From: Silene latifolia
Taxonomy: Eukaryota; Streptophyta; Magnoliopsida; Caryophyllales; Caryophyllaceae
Direction of reading: 5' to 3'
Assembly: GCF_048544455.1 (NCBI RefSeq)
Contig: NC_133530.1
Location: 17,661,748-17,725,747 of the forward strand
Length of the DNA: 64,000 nt
The translations under genes were made by a program, and so were the position numbers. The notes under the pieces were generated by a model that was not told where the DNA came from, ran no database searches, and saw nothing but the letters and a program-made list of their open reading frames with translations. Positions within the stretch are counted from its first letter, which is position 1, and each line of letters opens with the position of its first letter. Shown here piece by piece: positions 48,063 through 59,380 of this stretch.

Positions 48063-49852
48063 TGTTGGTAACAGAATTTGATCATGATTGTTATGATGTG
48101 ATCTAATGATTATGTGTATTGAGAGAGAAGATTGAGAGAAAGATTTCTAGAGAGATAAATTGTTTGTATATTGAATCAATCAAGTAAGTACAACTGATGA
48201 GGATATCATCCTTATATAGTATTGACAAACCGACTTAGATAACTAACTACATAACTGTAACACTACGGATTTTTATAAGCTAAGTACTCGACCGAGTAGA
48301 GCCTACTCGGCCGAGTAGTGTCAGGAGTGTAGTTTGTTTGGGTTCTGCTGAAGAATACTCGGCCGAGTATGGTGAATACTCGGAGTAGAGGATACTCGGT
48401 ACGAGTATACACCTTACTCGACCGAGTATCCATTTGACGGGTATTATTTCCGCGATTTTGGTTATAATGATTAGAGGTTATATATCATCGTTCGTCAGTT
48501 TCTAAACTCATTTCTCCCCAAAAACATAAACTACGTTCATTATCCTCTAATCATCTTCATCAATTCCAAGTCAAAGGTTGTCGATTGTGGGTTCTAGCAT
48601 CTCATTCCGTGTCAATCGCCGTAGTAAGTGTCTTATACTTGTTCATCTATTGTCATTCTTATAAGTTAACAAACCCTAATTTGGTTAATTTGGGGATTTA
48701 GGGTTTTGGTCATCATATGTCGTTGATTGTTGATTATCGTTGTTGTAGGTGATGATGTGTTACTAGTTGTGCATTTGTATGATTGATTGCAGCGTAGCGG
48801 ATTGCGAAAAGGTAGCGTTTCTCCTACTCAGTACTGTTAATTGATTGAGATTGCATATGTTTTATAATTGTTGTTATCTGATGATCATCGGAGGTTGGGT
48901 GTTGTGGTGACGGTGTTGGTGTGGTTGTCTTTGACGATTGTGGTGTTGTGGACAATTTTGTGATGTTGTGTGTGTGATTGTGGTGGAGTCACTTGCGGGA
49001 GTGGCTTCACACCCTAGTTCGCCCTCCGTGGAACCCGTCACGGGAGGGGATGTGCACATTAAGGGACGGGGATTGTTAGTCGCTCGTTGATGAAATTTGG
49101 ACTAGGTGGGGATGGGTGCGGTCACCCATGGCGGCGAGGATTACCTATTGCGATGGGTAATCGGCGGGGCTACACATTTCGGTGTGTAGTCGGTTCTCGT
49201 GTGAGATCGATGATCGAAATTTGGTTGTATTGTTGTTGTCTTATATTGATTGAGTAATCGACCCGTGTTGTTGTTTTGTAAAACCTGCGGTGATCCATTC
49301 GGGATGGTGAGCAGATTGTGACAGTAATGCGGATGATTAGCTATGGGATGGTCATGGGGAGTCATCACGTCAAGTCTAGCTTTCGTTGTTATGAGTTTAG
49401 ATGTCTTGGATTTCATTTGTATTGAGACCTTGTACGTTTATTTTGAGTTGGTCTGAGATAATGTAATCTTTAACTTTTATACTTTAATAAATGTTGTTTG
49501 GAATTTGTAACTTTGATATACTAACCTCGGGAAACCGAGATGGTAACAGCCTTTCATGCTAGGGTAGTCCTTGGTAAGGTACCTTGGTATGAGGGGGTGT
49601 TACAATAACTATGATTTAGTTAAGTTGTAAATAACTTATAACTAATTCTTCCTTAGTCTCCAACACCCCCCTCAAGTTGGAGGGTGTTGAACATTGACCC
49701 CAACTTGACTGTAATTCTCGATGTCTTGGACCAGGTAAGGCTTTAGTAAGCAAGTCTCTGGTTGTTGGATGAGAGGTAAATAAAGAGTGAAATGAGACCT
49801 TCCTGCAACTTCTCCAAAACCGGCGAGACAAGTTCTCACCTCGAGCTTTACC
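48063..49852 (-). mobile_element. 3' end of a Ty1-copia element: RNase H C-terminus, PPT and 3' LTR
   Basis: On the minus strand, 49831-49672 encodes the end of copia RNase H (SHPTTRDLLTKALPGPRHRE, then GVNVQHPPT in a shifted frame). A polypurine tract TTGAGGGGGG precedes the LTR. The LTR runs 49665-48063 (TGTTGGAG..TTACCAACA) but is interrupted by the 1349-bp insertion at 48256-49604; without it and its duplication it is about 249 bp. The rest of the element is not collinear to the right. Confidence 0.75.
48256..49604. mobile_element. Solo LTR (1349 bp) nested in the copia LTR
   Basis: Begins TGTAACAC and ends GTGTTACA, and is flanked by the exact 5-bp duplication ATAAC (48251-48255 and 49605-49609). 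TG..CA ends, a 5-bp duplication and no internal coding or PBS fit a solo LTR. Near its left end are several copies of ACTCGGCCGAGT-type palindromes, including TACTCGGCCGAGTA at 48304-48317. Strand is uncertain; the ends are symmetrical. Confidence 0.75.
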
Positions 49853-50481
49853 ATGTGTTTTCTTAGGGTATCCCTTTGGTAAAAAGGATTATAAGCTTTT
49901 AAATTTGCAGAATTATTCCATCATTCATTCAAGGGATGTGGTGTTTCATGAGTCTATTTTTCCATATATTAATGATAGCACCAATACTTTTATCCGAGTG
50001 TATGTACATGCACGGTGTTCTCTACGATATGCACGATCATTGTTGTTATGCACATTACTAATGATCAGTTTCCCAGCACTAACAATATACTTAATGTTGA
50101 TACCACTGCCAGTACACCTATTGAGATTGTCCATAATACTCAGCACACTATCACAGTTAGATAGTCTTCAAGACAGTCTAGAGCACCATCCTACTTACAA
50201 CATTATGTTTATCCTACTAAAAATAAATCATGTAATGCTGTTATTTCTGATGTGTGTTCACATACTTTGACATCTTTATGCATTGAACCTTCTTCTGTAT
50301 CACATTCTACTTATCTATCTGTTATTGTTGATTCCAATTCTACTATAAGAAACATATTACCAATACAAGAGCCTAAAAGTTATAAAGAGGCAATTGTTTA
50401 TCGTGAGTGGCAAGATGCCATAGCTGATGAGTTTAGGGCATGAGATCAAGTTAATCATACATGGTCTTTAGTGCCTCTTCC
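49853..50481 (+). pseudogene. Plus-strand Ty1-copia pol fragment (integrase end / RT start)
   Basis: The plus strand reads FLGYPFGKKDYKLLNLQN then SRDVVFHESIFPYIND, the copia integrase C-terminal (GKK / SRDVVFHE) block. Further on come EPKSYKEAIVYREWQDAIAD and, after a stop, NHTWSLVPLP, the start of the RT domain. Stops and frame changes break it. It faces the opposite way to the copia end at 48063-49852, and it is cut at 50482 by the next element. Confidence 0.7.
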
Positions 50482-52897
50482 TGTAGATACCTCGTTTTTG
50501 CACCTCCCGCAAACCACCCGGTGATGATTGGGCCGCATGTTTGGTACGCGGAACGATTTGTGACAGTTCGTAAGTTTATCGTCAAGTGATTACTCAAACA
50601 TTAATGTCGACCTCTTAGTTGTCATCTACGTCCCGATACGGTCGTTTTGGCAGTAATTAGAGTACATTCGGAGTCCGGGTCAAAAACCGTCTCCCTTTTC
50701 TGATAACTGTTAAATCCCGAGTCGGAATATTCTGGAATGTTCCGGGTATTTCTATTCCATATTCCATAAATTTTATCTTTTGGCAAATAATATCCCGTAA
50801 TATTCATAAGATAATCGAATTATTTCCGTCCTACCATAACTCAAACGCGGAAATCTTTCTTCAGCAGGAGGAAACCTCCTAGGAATAGACGCGAGGAGTC
50901 TTTGCGCCTCTTCCAAGAGACGCAGTGGCTGCTGCGCCTTTTCCCAGGCCCTTCTTTGCATATCTTACGTATCTTTTTCATATCTTTCCGAGATTCACTT
51001 CCAAAGAGTCTCCGAAACCCTATTCCCTCGTGTGATTAGTATAAATAGGAGCCTTCGTTCCTCATATTTCTCACGCGAGTGTCCGCCCTTCTCTTCTCCC
51101 TTTGCATTCTAGACTCTGTTCTTACTTATTGGCGCCTACGTGCTTGAACTTTCGACCACGTAAGCTCGGATCTTTCCGGGTACCAGCCTCTCCGTTGCAT
51201 GACCGACCAATTTGACCAACTACACCTCAATCAACTTAATTAATCAATCGTTTTCCTCTTACGAGGGCACTCTCTTTGCATTCGCGTCGAGCATCACTAA
51301 TCGATATCTTAGTTCTTCTCGTTTCGTCAACATGTAAGTCTGAGGGTGTATAATCCTTAATTATTTATTGTATTTTAATTATCGTATCACTCATGTAAGG
51401 TTTATGTCGAAAATACCTCATTAAAACCGATTTCTAAACCCGTCTTTAAAACCTCTTTTTACGGATTTTCAGAAGACTGACAGTCGAGAAAAGACGCAGC
51501 AACTGCTGCGCCTCTTCGAAGGAGCGCAGTTCCTTCTGCGCCTCTTCGTGAGGCTGCCGCAGTTCCTGCTTCTTTTCTTCTTCCCTAGTCCTCTGTAATT
51601 CGTCTTTGATTATTTGTTTTCACTTGTTTTCTTTAATTCTTCGGTACAATAGTTTAATAATCATATGTATATTGTTATAATCATTCATCCACATGTTTTA
51701 ATCGTCATAAATCCGACCTTAAATCCCTTATAATCCAAGTTTTCGTCATTAAATTCAATTCCGGGTTGTAGAGATTCAATTTGTTCATATTGGGTTTCTG
51801 GAATTCGTCTTTGATATAGTCTAATCTGTCTTTTTGTCATGTTCATCGCATATTCGTCATTAATCCATCTTATCTAACTTAGTTAATTGATTTCAATAGA
51901 GGACTCATTAATATTTTTCACTTCTATCATTATTCCATCATGTAAATAATTCGTTTGCATCCGTCTCATTCATGTTTTACTGTTTTTATGACCCATTCAT
52001 ATGTAAATAACATGTTAATCACTTCCATCCGAGTAAATAATTTAATTAATCATTAAAATCACCAATCGACATTAACGACTTGCAATTACGGCTTCACAAC
52101 CAGAACTGAGCCAAGGAACAGACGCAGCGTCTGCTGCGCCTATTCCAGAAGACGCAGCTCTGCTGCGCCTGTTCCTGGCTGAGTTCTGTCCTTGAACTCC
52201 GTTTTTGCCTTGACTTAGTTTAATTAGTTTACGTATTGACTAACTAATATCCGTAATATCACGCTAATTCCTGTTCCTTAATTTAATTTATTCTTTTATT
52301 CATTTTTCTCAAATTATCCGTTTTAAAGGTATTTTCGACATAAATCGCCTATCCCAATGTAATTATTGTAATCTTCATTATTGCAATTCATAGTTATTGT
52401 ATTTCTTTCATTCCTTGTATGCTTTCACATGTAAATGAGCATTAAATCCAACTTCGACCCAATTGTATGCTAAATTACGTGTTTACCGACTTAGTTATAT
52501 TCTCACATGTTAGGATTAAAACTTGGATGTTGCATTGCATGCATATAACCGACGATATATCAAGTACGAATAACTTCCCTAATCATTAGTAGAGGCCACT
52601 ATCGAGGCGGGCGGGATTAGGTGTTCGATCAAAAGAGCTTCCTAATACGTACCCTCACCCCTTACTCCAGATCTCCGTGAGCACCCGTGTTCATTGGCAT
52701 CCACGAGAGTCATTCTAGACATAGAATGCTAAGGGTAACGATTGCTTAGTGTTCATGTCACTACTTTATGTCTTGACATGACATGAGGTATTCGAACGGT
52801 TCCAATTTCCCATAAAAATTGGTGGCGACTCCATACAAAATGCAAACGCTTGTTTTTCGACCTTCACCAAGAGCCCCCGTGGGCGCCCGCAGCATCA
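50482..52897 (+). repeat. 5' LTR (about 2.4 kb) of the plus-strand element
   Basis: Starts TGTAGATACCTC and ends near GCAGCATCA just before the PBS. The same sequence is present inverted at 56999-59366. A TATA box TATAAATAG lies at 51040-51048. GC-rich palindromic blocks such as GACGCAGCAACTGCTGCGCC recur near 50890, 51500, 51530, 52120 and 52150. Confidence 0.8.
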
Positions 52898-54150
52898 CGA
52901 TTTTGGCGACTCCGCTGGGGATAATACACTTATGTGTAGCCAAGGGTGAAACTTGAACAAGGTTAGGGAATAGTTTGTACAAGACAATTGTCGGTTTTCA
53001 TAACTCGGTCTTCCTAGATCGTTTTAATCGGCCTTCCTAGGCCCAACCCAACCCATTCGACCAATCGTCCCGTCTAAACGGTCCTAATTCTTATTTGGGC
53101 CTAAGGATGGATAGCGATTGACGTCATCCATACCATGATGCTTACTCTTGTTTGTATCAAGGACCTTCACTACTTGAAGAAATGGACTAGGAATCGGCCT
53201 TACTCTTGTTCGGTACGAGCCTCTCCACAGACTTCGGGTTTGATGGTTCGGTATGGCAACCCACCCTTTAAACAAAAAACCCTTTTAAATGCACTCAGCA
53301 TCCCGTTATAATGCTTGTATATTGTTTGTACCATACGTGATCACCATTTTCTAAACGAAACCATGACGATTTTTGTAAATTCAAAATCCCTTTTAAAATG
53401 TAAAAAGTTTCGAAATATGGGCCTAATATTAGCAAAAAACAAGCCGAAACTCTGTCCAATTGTTGAGTCAAAATTCGGGCCTCAAACCCATTTCAAAACC
53501 CGTGTAAAATAAAAAAAAACGAAAAAGTCCAAAAAAAAAAGTCCAAAAAAAGAGAAGAAAAAAAGAAAACCAAAATATTTTTCAAACCATGTAAATGTAA
53601 ATGTGTAAATTCAATTGGGCTAAGTTAAAGTCAAAGTTCAAACCGACTATGTCCTAGTCGGAACTCCGTCGAGTCATAAACCCGTCTTCCTTTACAATTT
53701 TTGGTCTTTTCAAATTCAAGTCAAGTCCTAAGGCGTCACGCCGTCATTTTGGACCCCCTACCCCAATTCAGTTAGGATCTAAACACTCGAGTCACACGTT
53801 CCGAGGCTCAACACACGAGTCTCAATGGGCCTCATATTTGAGTCTAAACTACAACAAGTCTTCTTAACACCTATAAGCAAACCTCGAGTCCAGAATCAAC
53901 ACGTGTCATCAATCCCGTCAATAAAGTCAACCACATAAATGTCACTCCGTTAAAGTCAACACTCGAGTCTAAAATCAAGGTCAAAGCACCGTGAATTCAA
54001 ACACGAGAAGTCGCTCACGACATTTCATGAGTTCACAAGTCAAGTCTAGATGTGTCATCTTATCCCTATCATTTGTTTGTTGCCTTAGTATGCGTGATCC
54101 CATGACAAATCAAGTTGTAACGCGCATCATTTTCTTCTCGGTAGGAATTC
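52898..54150 (+). other. PBS and untranslated leader of the plus-strand element
   Basis: TGGCGACTCCGCTGGGGA at 52904-52921 is a PBS next to the LTR end. The leader to about 54150 has no ORF of note; it has an A-rich tract at 53508-53575 and a run of CGAGTC / AGTCAA words. TTCTCGGTAG at 54136-54145 could be a splice acceptor in front of the Gag-like frame. Confidence 0.6.
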
Positions 54151-54244
54151 CGCAATTTCCAATGAAAGTATTCAAGAGCGTTTATCTGTCGACGTCAAAG
54201 AACTAAGTGCGGCAATCATTAAGCTTCAGGCCACCATCGAAGAC

Positions 54245-55603
54245 TTGAGCACTCGTGTCATCAATGTGGAAAACAAGATAGATATGATGAAACCTTTACC
54301 ATCTTCTCATACCCCAATGCCAGGGCATAGCTTCAACACGACTCACCCATCTAAGAAGGCCAATGAAGGCAAGGGAGTTAACCTCTTGCAAAATCCACCC
54401 AGAAGGCCGGGACGAGCTCATAGGGAATTCCATGACCTCGGAACCACATATGAAGTAGCTCTACAAAGGTTGGTTTCTCAAGGAAAACTTCATCCAATTG
54501 GTCCAACCCCAGACCCTGAAAAGATATTCCCTAGATGGAAGGGCAATTCATATTGTCAGTACCATCAAGGTAGGGGACACGATACGGAGGAATGCTTTTG
54601 TCTAAAGCATATTATTCAGGATATGATCGAAGATGGCCAGCTTCCTGTGCCACCTTCCGCCAAGAAATCCAGGAAGACCGACCCTCTTGGGTCTAATATC
54701 ATTAAACATGATGAAGACTCATTCCTAGACTGTTCTCAACTCCTCGCTCTTCATGATAGCGAAGAGATCAATGTCCTCGAAGACGAAGATATACAAAATG
54801 GAATGCTCATGCTTTCCATGGCCTTCGACAACAAATTTTCCAAAATAGAGGGAGCTATTGGTAGCTTAAACTTCCGACTTTCCAACATGGAGAAACAGTT
54901 TGCCGAAATGGGTAAGAAGCTTGATGCCCAACCTCTCAAAATGAAAAGTGTCCAGACAAACCCTCAACTTGACAGTCCTAAGGAGAAAGCAACGAGTGGG
55001 CAACCTATTCTTATTTCTTCTCATCCAGGAATCAAAATTAATAAAGGCATCCTCATGGATCCTTCGTCAAAGAAACCTAACAACCCTCCAAGGGCATTTC
55101 CAAAGGCTTCCGAAAATAAGGGCACACCTCCTAGGAAATTTACCAACATTGGTATTACATACACTGATGCCCTTCAGAGACTCATGGAACAACGAATGTT
55201 GAAGCCTATAGGACCTACACCTGACCCAGAGAAGAAGTCTAAGTTCTGGGATGAGAATGCCTACTGCAAATACCATAGAGGCAAAGGGCATAATACAGAG
55301 AAATGTTACAAATTAAAACATGTCATTCAGGATATGATCGAAAGCGGGAGGTTTTCCCTCTCAACCTTTAACCCACAAGGCAACTTCGGCAATCCTCATG
55401 GATATACCAAATATCAAGAAACTCTTCTTGACTATTATCCTTCCAATGTTCCCAATGATGAGGATGAGGTGCTCAAATGGGTGAATGCTCAAAGCCGGAT
55501 GTCGAAGCCAGTTGCTGGAAGAGAAAATGTTCAAGCATGGGCCGATGATTACGAGTCTGGATCTAAGATCGCGTCAAAGTCCGGGTCTGAGTCCGAGTCT
55601 TAG
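54245..55603 (+). CDS. Gag-like protein with duplicated coiled-coil/zinc-knuckle module, 452 aa
   Basis: One open frame; it stays open upstream of the ATG to about 54150 (IQERLSVDVKELSAAIIKLQ), so the true start may be earlier or after a splice. Two similar modules make up most of the protein. The first has a coiled coil (to residue 16), then TYEVALQRLVSQGKLHPIGP, and C104-X2-H-X4-H-X4-C117, then HIIQDMIEDG. The second has a coiled coil (about 198-232), then TYTDALQRLMEQRMLKPIGP, and C341-X2-H-X4-H-X4-C354, then HVIQDMIESG. The C-X2-H-X4-H-X4-C spacing is a zinc-knuckle variant seen in Tat-group Gag. The usual Gag capsid part is not seen and no pol follows. The ORF is intact, unlike its neighbours. 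Confidence 0.75.
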   Translation: MSTRVINVENKIDMMKPLPSSHTPMPGHSFNTTHPSKKANEGKGVNLLQNPPRRPGRAHREFHDLGTTYEVALQRLVSQGKLHPIGPTPDPEKIFPRWKGNSYCQYHQGRGHDTEECFCLKHIIQDMIEDGQLPVPPSAKKSRKTDPLGSNIIKHDEDSFLDCSQLLALHDSEEINVLEDEDIQNGMLMLSMAFDNKFSKIEGAIGSLNFRLSNMEKQFAEMGKKLDAQPLKMKSVQTNPQLDSPKEKATSGQPILISSHPGIKINKGILMDPSSKKPNNPPRAFPKASENKGTPPRKFTNIGITYTDALQRLMEQRMLKPIGPTPDPEKKSKFWDENAYCKYHRGKGHNTEKCYKLKHVIQDMIESGRFSLSTFNPQGNFGNPHGYTKYQETLLDYYPSNVPNDEDEVLKWVNAQSRMSKPVAGRENVQAWADDYESGSKIASKSGSESES

Positions 55604-56998
55604 GCTTTCCATCTCATATTTGTTCTAATGTCTTTCTTCGTGTCCATTTTCATTTCTAGTGACAACCTGGGGGCTGTCCCACGAGTCACATGTCTTCTCG
55701 AGTCTATGTTAAATACATTTATTATCCATTTCAATAAAAGCACACTTTTCAATCCACATATTCTATCATATCTCTTCCTCTACCATTTCCTGTGACAACA
55801 AGAATTGATTTGAGACATTTTTTAAAATGGCAACAACAACACATGACAGTCAATGTGAGTGCACTTATATGATGTTCCGTTCAAAGTTGTAGAGGACCTG
55901 AAACTCCGTGTTCTTTTCTTACCTATTCCATGTCTAGCAATAGAAACCACAATATACCCCAGTCTAGGATGAGCATATCTCAAGAGATTCTAAGACGAAT
56001 CCAGACCATCTCCCTTGTTAACGATCCATGACGGAAGGCAAGCCCATTCCCCACAATAAACAACCCGTGTTACTAAAGACCAACCCGTTTCACACCAAAG
56101 GTGCTAGTCTGACCCAAATCCATGGTAGCAAGCAAATCCAAGACGATACGAGCCATGATCAAAGACAAAGGCTCAATCAAGAGGAACTGAGGTCAATATC
56201 CAAGGTCGCAGTTATGCCCGTAATCGAAGACAAAAGAGTCAAAAGAAGGCTCAATCGAACAAGTCAATGTCAATATCCAAAGTTAAAGCTATCCTCAAAA
56301 ACCTGATCAAAAATCTGAGCAAAAATCCGAAATATATTCCAGACCAAGAATCCAAATCTGAATCAAGAACAAGCCTGGAATCAAATGCTATACAGAATAC
56401 TGCTGAATTCTATATAGAATCAAGACATCAATCAAGATGGTTAGCTAGCAACCCACTAAGCCTTTCACACATCACACACCCTAAGTCCTTCTCGAGACCG
56501 TTATGGGGAGACAGTTAGGAATTTTGAGAATCCTCTCAAGCTCGTCAAATATGCCCATCCTTTAGGGCTAAGACATGGAAACTTGATCCCACGTCATTTT
56601 AACCTACCTTTATGTGCTCAGGCTACATCTAGCCAAGAGACTCCATTTCCAAGCCACATTACAAGCCTTAATCCCATTAAGCCTTAACACCACAAAATCA
56701 AAGCTCCAGAGATTTGTTCATCAAAGCCTCTTATTACCGAGCTCCACATTCCAAATATCCAATCCAGTTTCACCTTGACCCAGACACGGAATCTTCAATA
56801 CTTTGCTACCCAGAACGGGACATACCCATATCATCCTTAGGGTCCACTTTTAGGTGTGCTCACACGACAAGGAAATTTTTACAAACTTAATTATACCTCT
56901 TTGGTTTATGATCAGAGGGAGTGATCTCAAATCAATTCTTCGAGTCACCAAAGGAATATTACTCTTGTGACCCCTGCACTTTAAGGTCCTAACAACAT
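55604..56998 (+). other. Non-coding internal sequence after the Gag-like ORF
   Basis: Opens with untranslated sequence containing CCTGGGGGCTGTCCC (55669). Short AT-rich ORFs to 56518 show no known domain. The segment ends at AACAT (56994-56998), which may be the target duplication of the opposite-strand element starting at 56999. Confidence 0.45.
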
Positions 56999-59366
56999 TG
57001 TGGACAGCGGGCCGCCCACGGGGGCGCTTGGTGAGGAGCGAAAACAAGCGTTTGCATTTTGTATGGAGTCGCCACCAATTTTTATGGGAAATTGGAACCG
57101 TTCGAATACCTCGTGTCATGTCAAGACACAAAGTAGTGACATGAACACTAAGCAATCGTTACCCTTAGCATTCTATGTCTAGAATGACTCTCGTGGATGC
57201 CAATGAACACGGGTGCTCACGGAGATCTGGAGTAAGGGGTGAGGGTACGTATTAGGAAGCTCTTTTGATCGAACACCTAATCCCGCCCGCCTCGATAGCG
57301 GCCTCTACTAATGATTAGGGAAGTTATTCGTACTTGATATATCGTCGGCTATATGCATGCAATGCAACATCCATAGATTAATCCTAACATGTGAGAATTT
57401 ATACTAAGTCGGTTGACATGTAATTAGCACACAATTGGGTCGAAGTTGGATTTAATGCTCATTTACATGTGAGAACATACAAGCAATAAAAGAAATACAA
57501 TAATTATGAATTACAATAATGAAAATTACAATAATTACATTGGAATAGGCGATTTATGTCGAAAATACCTTTAAAACGGATAATTTGAGAAAAAGGAATG
57601 AAAGAATAAAATTAATGAAGTAAACGAACAGAAGTTAGTGATATTACGGATAATAGTTAATTAATACGAGCTAATTAAACTAGGTCAAGGCAGAAACGGA
57701 GTTCAGGGACAGAAATCATCCTGGAACAGGCGCAGCAGTTGCTGCGTCTGTTCCAAGGGTGAGTTCTGGCTGTGAAGCCGGAACTACAAATCGTTAATGT
57801 TAATTGTTAATTTTATGGATCGATTGAATTATGTACTCGGATGAAAGTGATTTAATGTATTACTTACATATGAAGAGGTCATAAAAACAGTAAAACATGA
57901 ATGAGACGGAATTAAACGGATTAATTACATGAGATAATGATTAATTAGTGAATTAAACAAACTAACTAAATTAATTAGGTTGAACATGATGAGTTAACGA
58001 CGAATATGTGAATAAACAGATGTAAATTATATCAAAGGTAAATTCCAGAAACTCAATATGAACAAATTGAATCTCTAAAACCCGGAATTGAATTGAATGA
58101 CGAAAACCCGCGAATATTGATTATTAGGGATTTAAGACGGATTTATAATGATTAAAACATGTGAATGATGATGGATTATATACATATGATTATTAAACTA
58201 TCATGTGAACGAAGAATTAATCAAGCAAACAAAATAAACAAAAGCAAGACGAAATTTACAGAGGACGAAGAAGAAGAAAAGAAGCAGGAACTGCGGCAGC
58301 CTCATGAAGAGGCGGCAGAGCTCGCGCTCCTTTGAAAGGCGCGGCGATTCTTTGCGTCTTTTCTCAACGTCATCTCTCGGAAATCCGCAAAAACAGAGTT
58401 TTAAAGCACGGTTTTAGAAATCGATTTTAATGGTGTTTTCGACATAAATCTTACAATGGTGATACGATAAATAAAATACAATAAATAAAAGAGGATTATA
58501 CACCCTCAGACTTACATGTTGACGGAACGAGATGAACTAAGATATCGACTAGTGAATGCTCGACGCGAATGCAAAGAGAGTGCCCTCGTAAGAGGAAAAC
58601 GATTGATTGATTAAGTTGATTAAGTGTAGTTGGCTAAATTGGTCGGTCATGCAACGGAGAGGCTGGTACCCGGAAGGATCCGAGCTTACGTGGTCGGAAG
58701 TCCAAGCACGTAGGCGCCAATTAGTAAGAACAAAGTCTATAATGCAAAGGGAGAAGAGAAGGGCGGACACTCGCGTGAGAAATATGAGGAGCGAAAGCTC
58801 CTATTTATACTAATCACGTGAAGGAATAGGGTTTCGGAGACTCTTTGGAAGTGAATCTCGGAAAGATATGAAAAAGATACGTAAATCATGCAAAGAAGGG
58901 CCTGGGAAGAGGCGCAGCAGTCACTGCGTCTCTTGGAAGAGCGCGCGGCGCTTCTTGCGTCTTTTCCCAGGAGGTTTCCTCTATTTGAAGAAAGATTTCG
59001 CGTTTGAGTTATGGTAGGACGGAAATAATTCGATTATCTTATGAATATTACGGGATATTATTTGCCAAAAGATAAAATTTATAAAATATGGAATAGAAAT
59101 ATCCGGAACATTCCAGAACATTCTGACTCGGGATTTAACAGTTATCAGAAAATGGAGACGGTTTTTGACCCGGACTCCGAATGTACTCTAATTACTGCCA
59201 AAACGACCGTATCAGGACGTAGATGACAACTAAGAGGTCGACATTAATATTTGAGCAAACACTTGACGATAATCTTACGAACTGTCACAAATCGTTCCGC
59301 GAATCAAACATGCGGCCCAATCATCACCGGGTGTTTTGCGGGAGGTGCAGAAATGAGGTATCTACA
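56999..59366 (-). repeat. 3' LTR (2368 bp) of the minus-strand element
   Basis: On the minus strand it runs TGTAGATACC (59366) to CTGTCCACA (56999). It follows the LTR at 50482-52897 throughout, including the TATA box (58809-58801) and GC-rich palindromes, with scattered substitutions and indels. Confidence 0.85.
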
Positions 59367-59380
59367 GAGCCCCCACTTTG
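59367..59380 (-). other. Polypurine tract
   Basis: CAAAGTGGGGGCTC stands directly before the LTR TGTAGATACC on the minus strand, in the position where plus-strand DNA synthesis is primed. This marks the LTR at 56999-59366 as the 3' LTR. Confidence 0.7.

Larger units (their letters stand above)
50482..56998 (+). mobile_element. Tat/Ogre-type LTR retrotransposon, 5' part (LTR, PBS, Gag-like ORF)
   Basis: The element enters the copia fragment at 50482 with a 2.4-kb LTR, then a PBS, a leader of about 1.2 kb and one long Gag-like ORF. No protease, RT or integrase follows before 56999, where the LTR of an opposite-strand element begins. The pol and 3' LTR either lie beyond the window (after the second element) or are absent. 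The 5-bp duplication cannot be checked. Confidence 0.7.

Noticed and set aside
48874-49416. Minus-strand His/Thr/Pro-rich ORFs in the solo LTR
   Set aside because: Low-complexity translation of a non-coding LTR with TG..CA ends and a 5-bp duplication.
50482-59366. A single LTR element with inverted LTRs or a giant foldback transposon
   Set aside because: PBS at the left copy and polypurine tract at the right copy (opposite strand) show two elements in opposite orientation.
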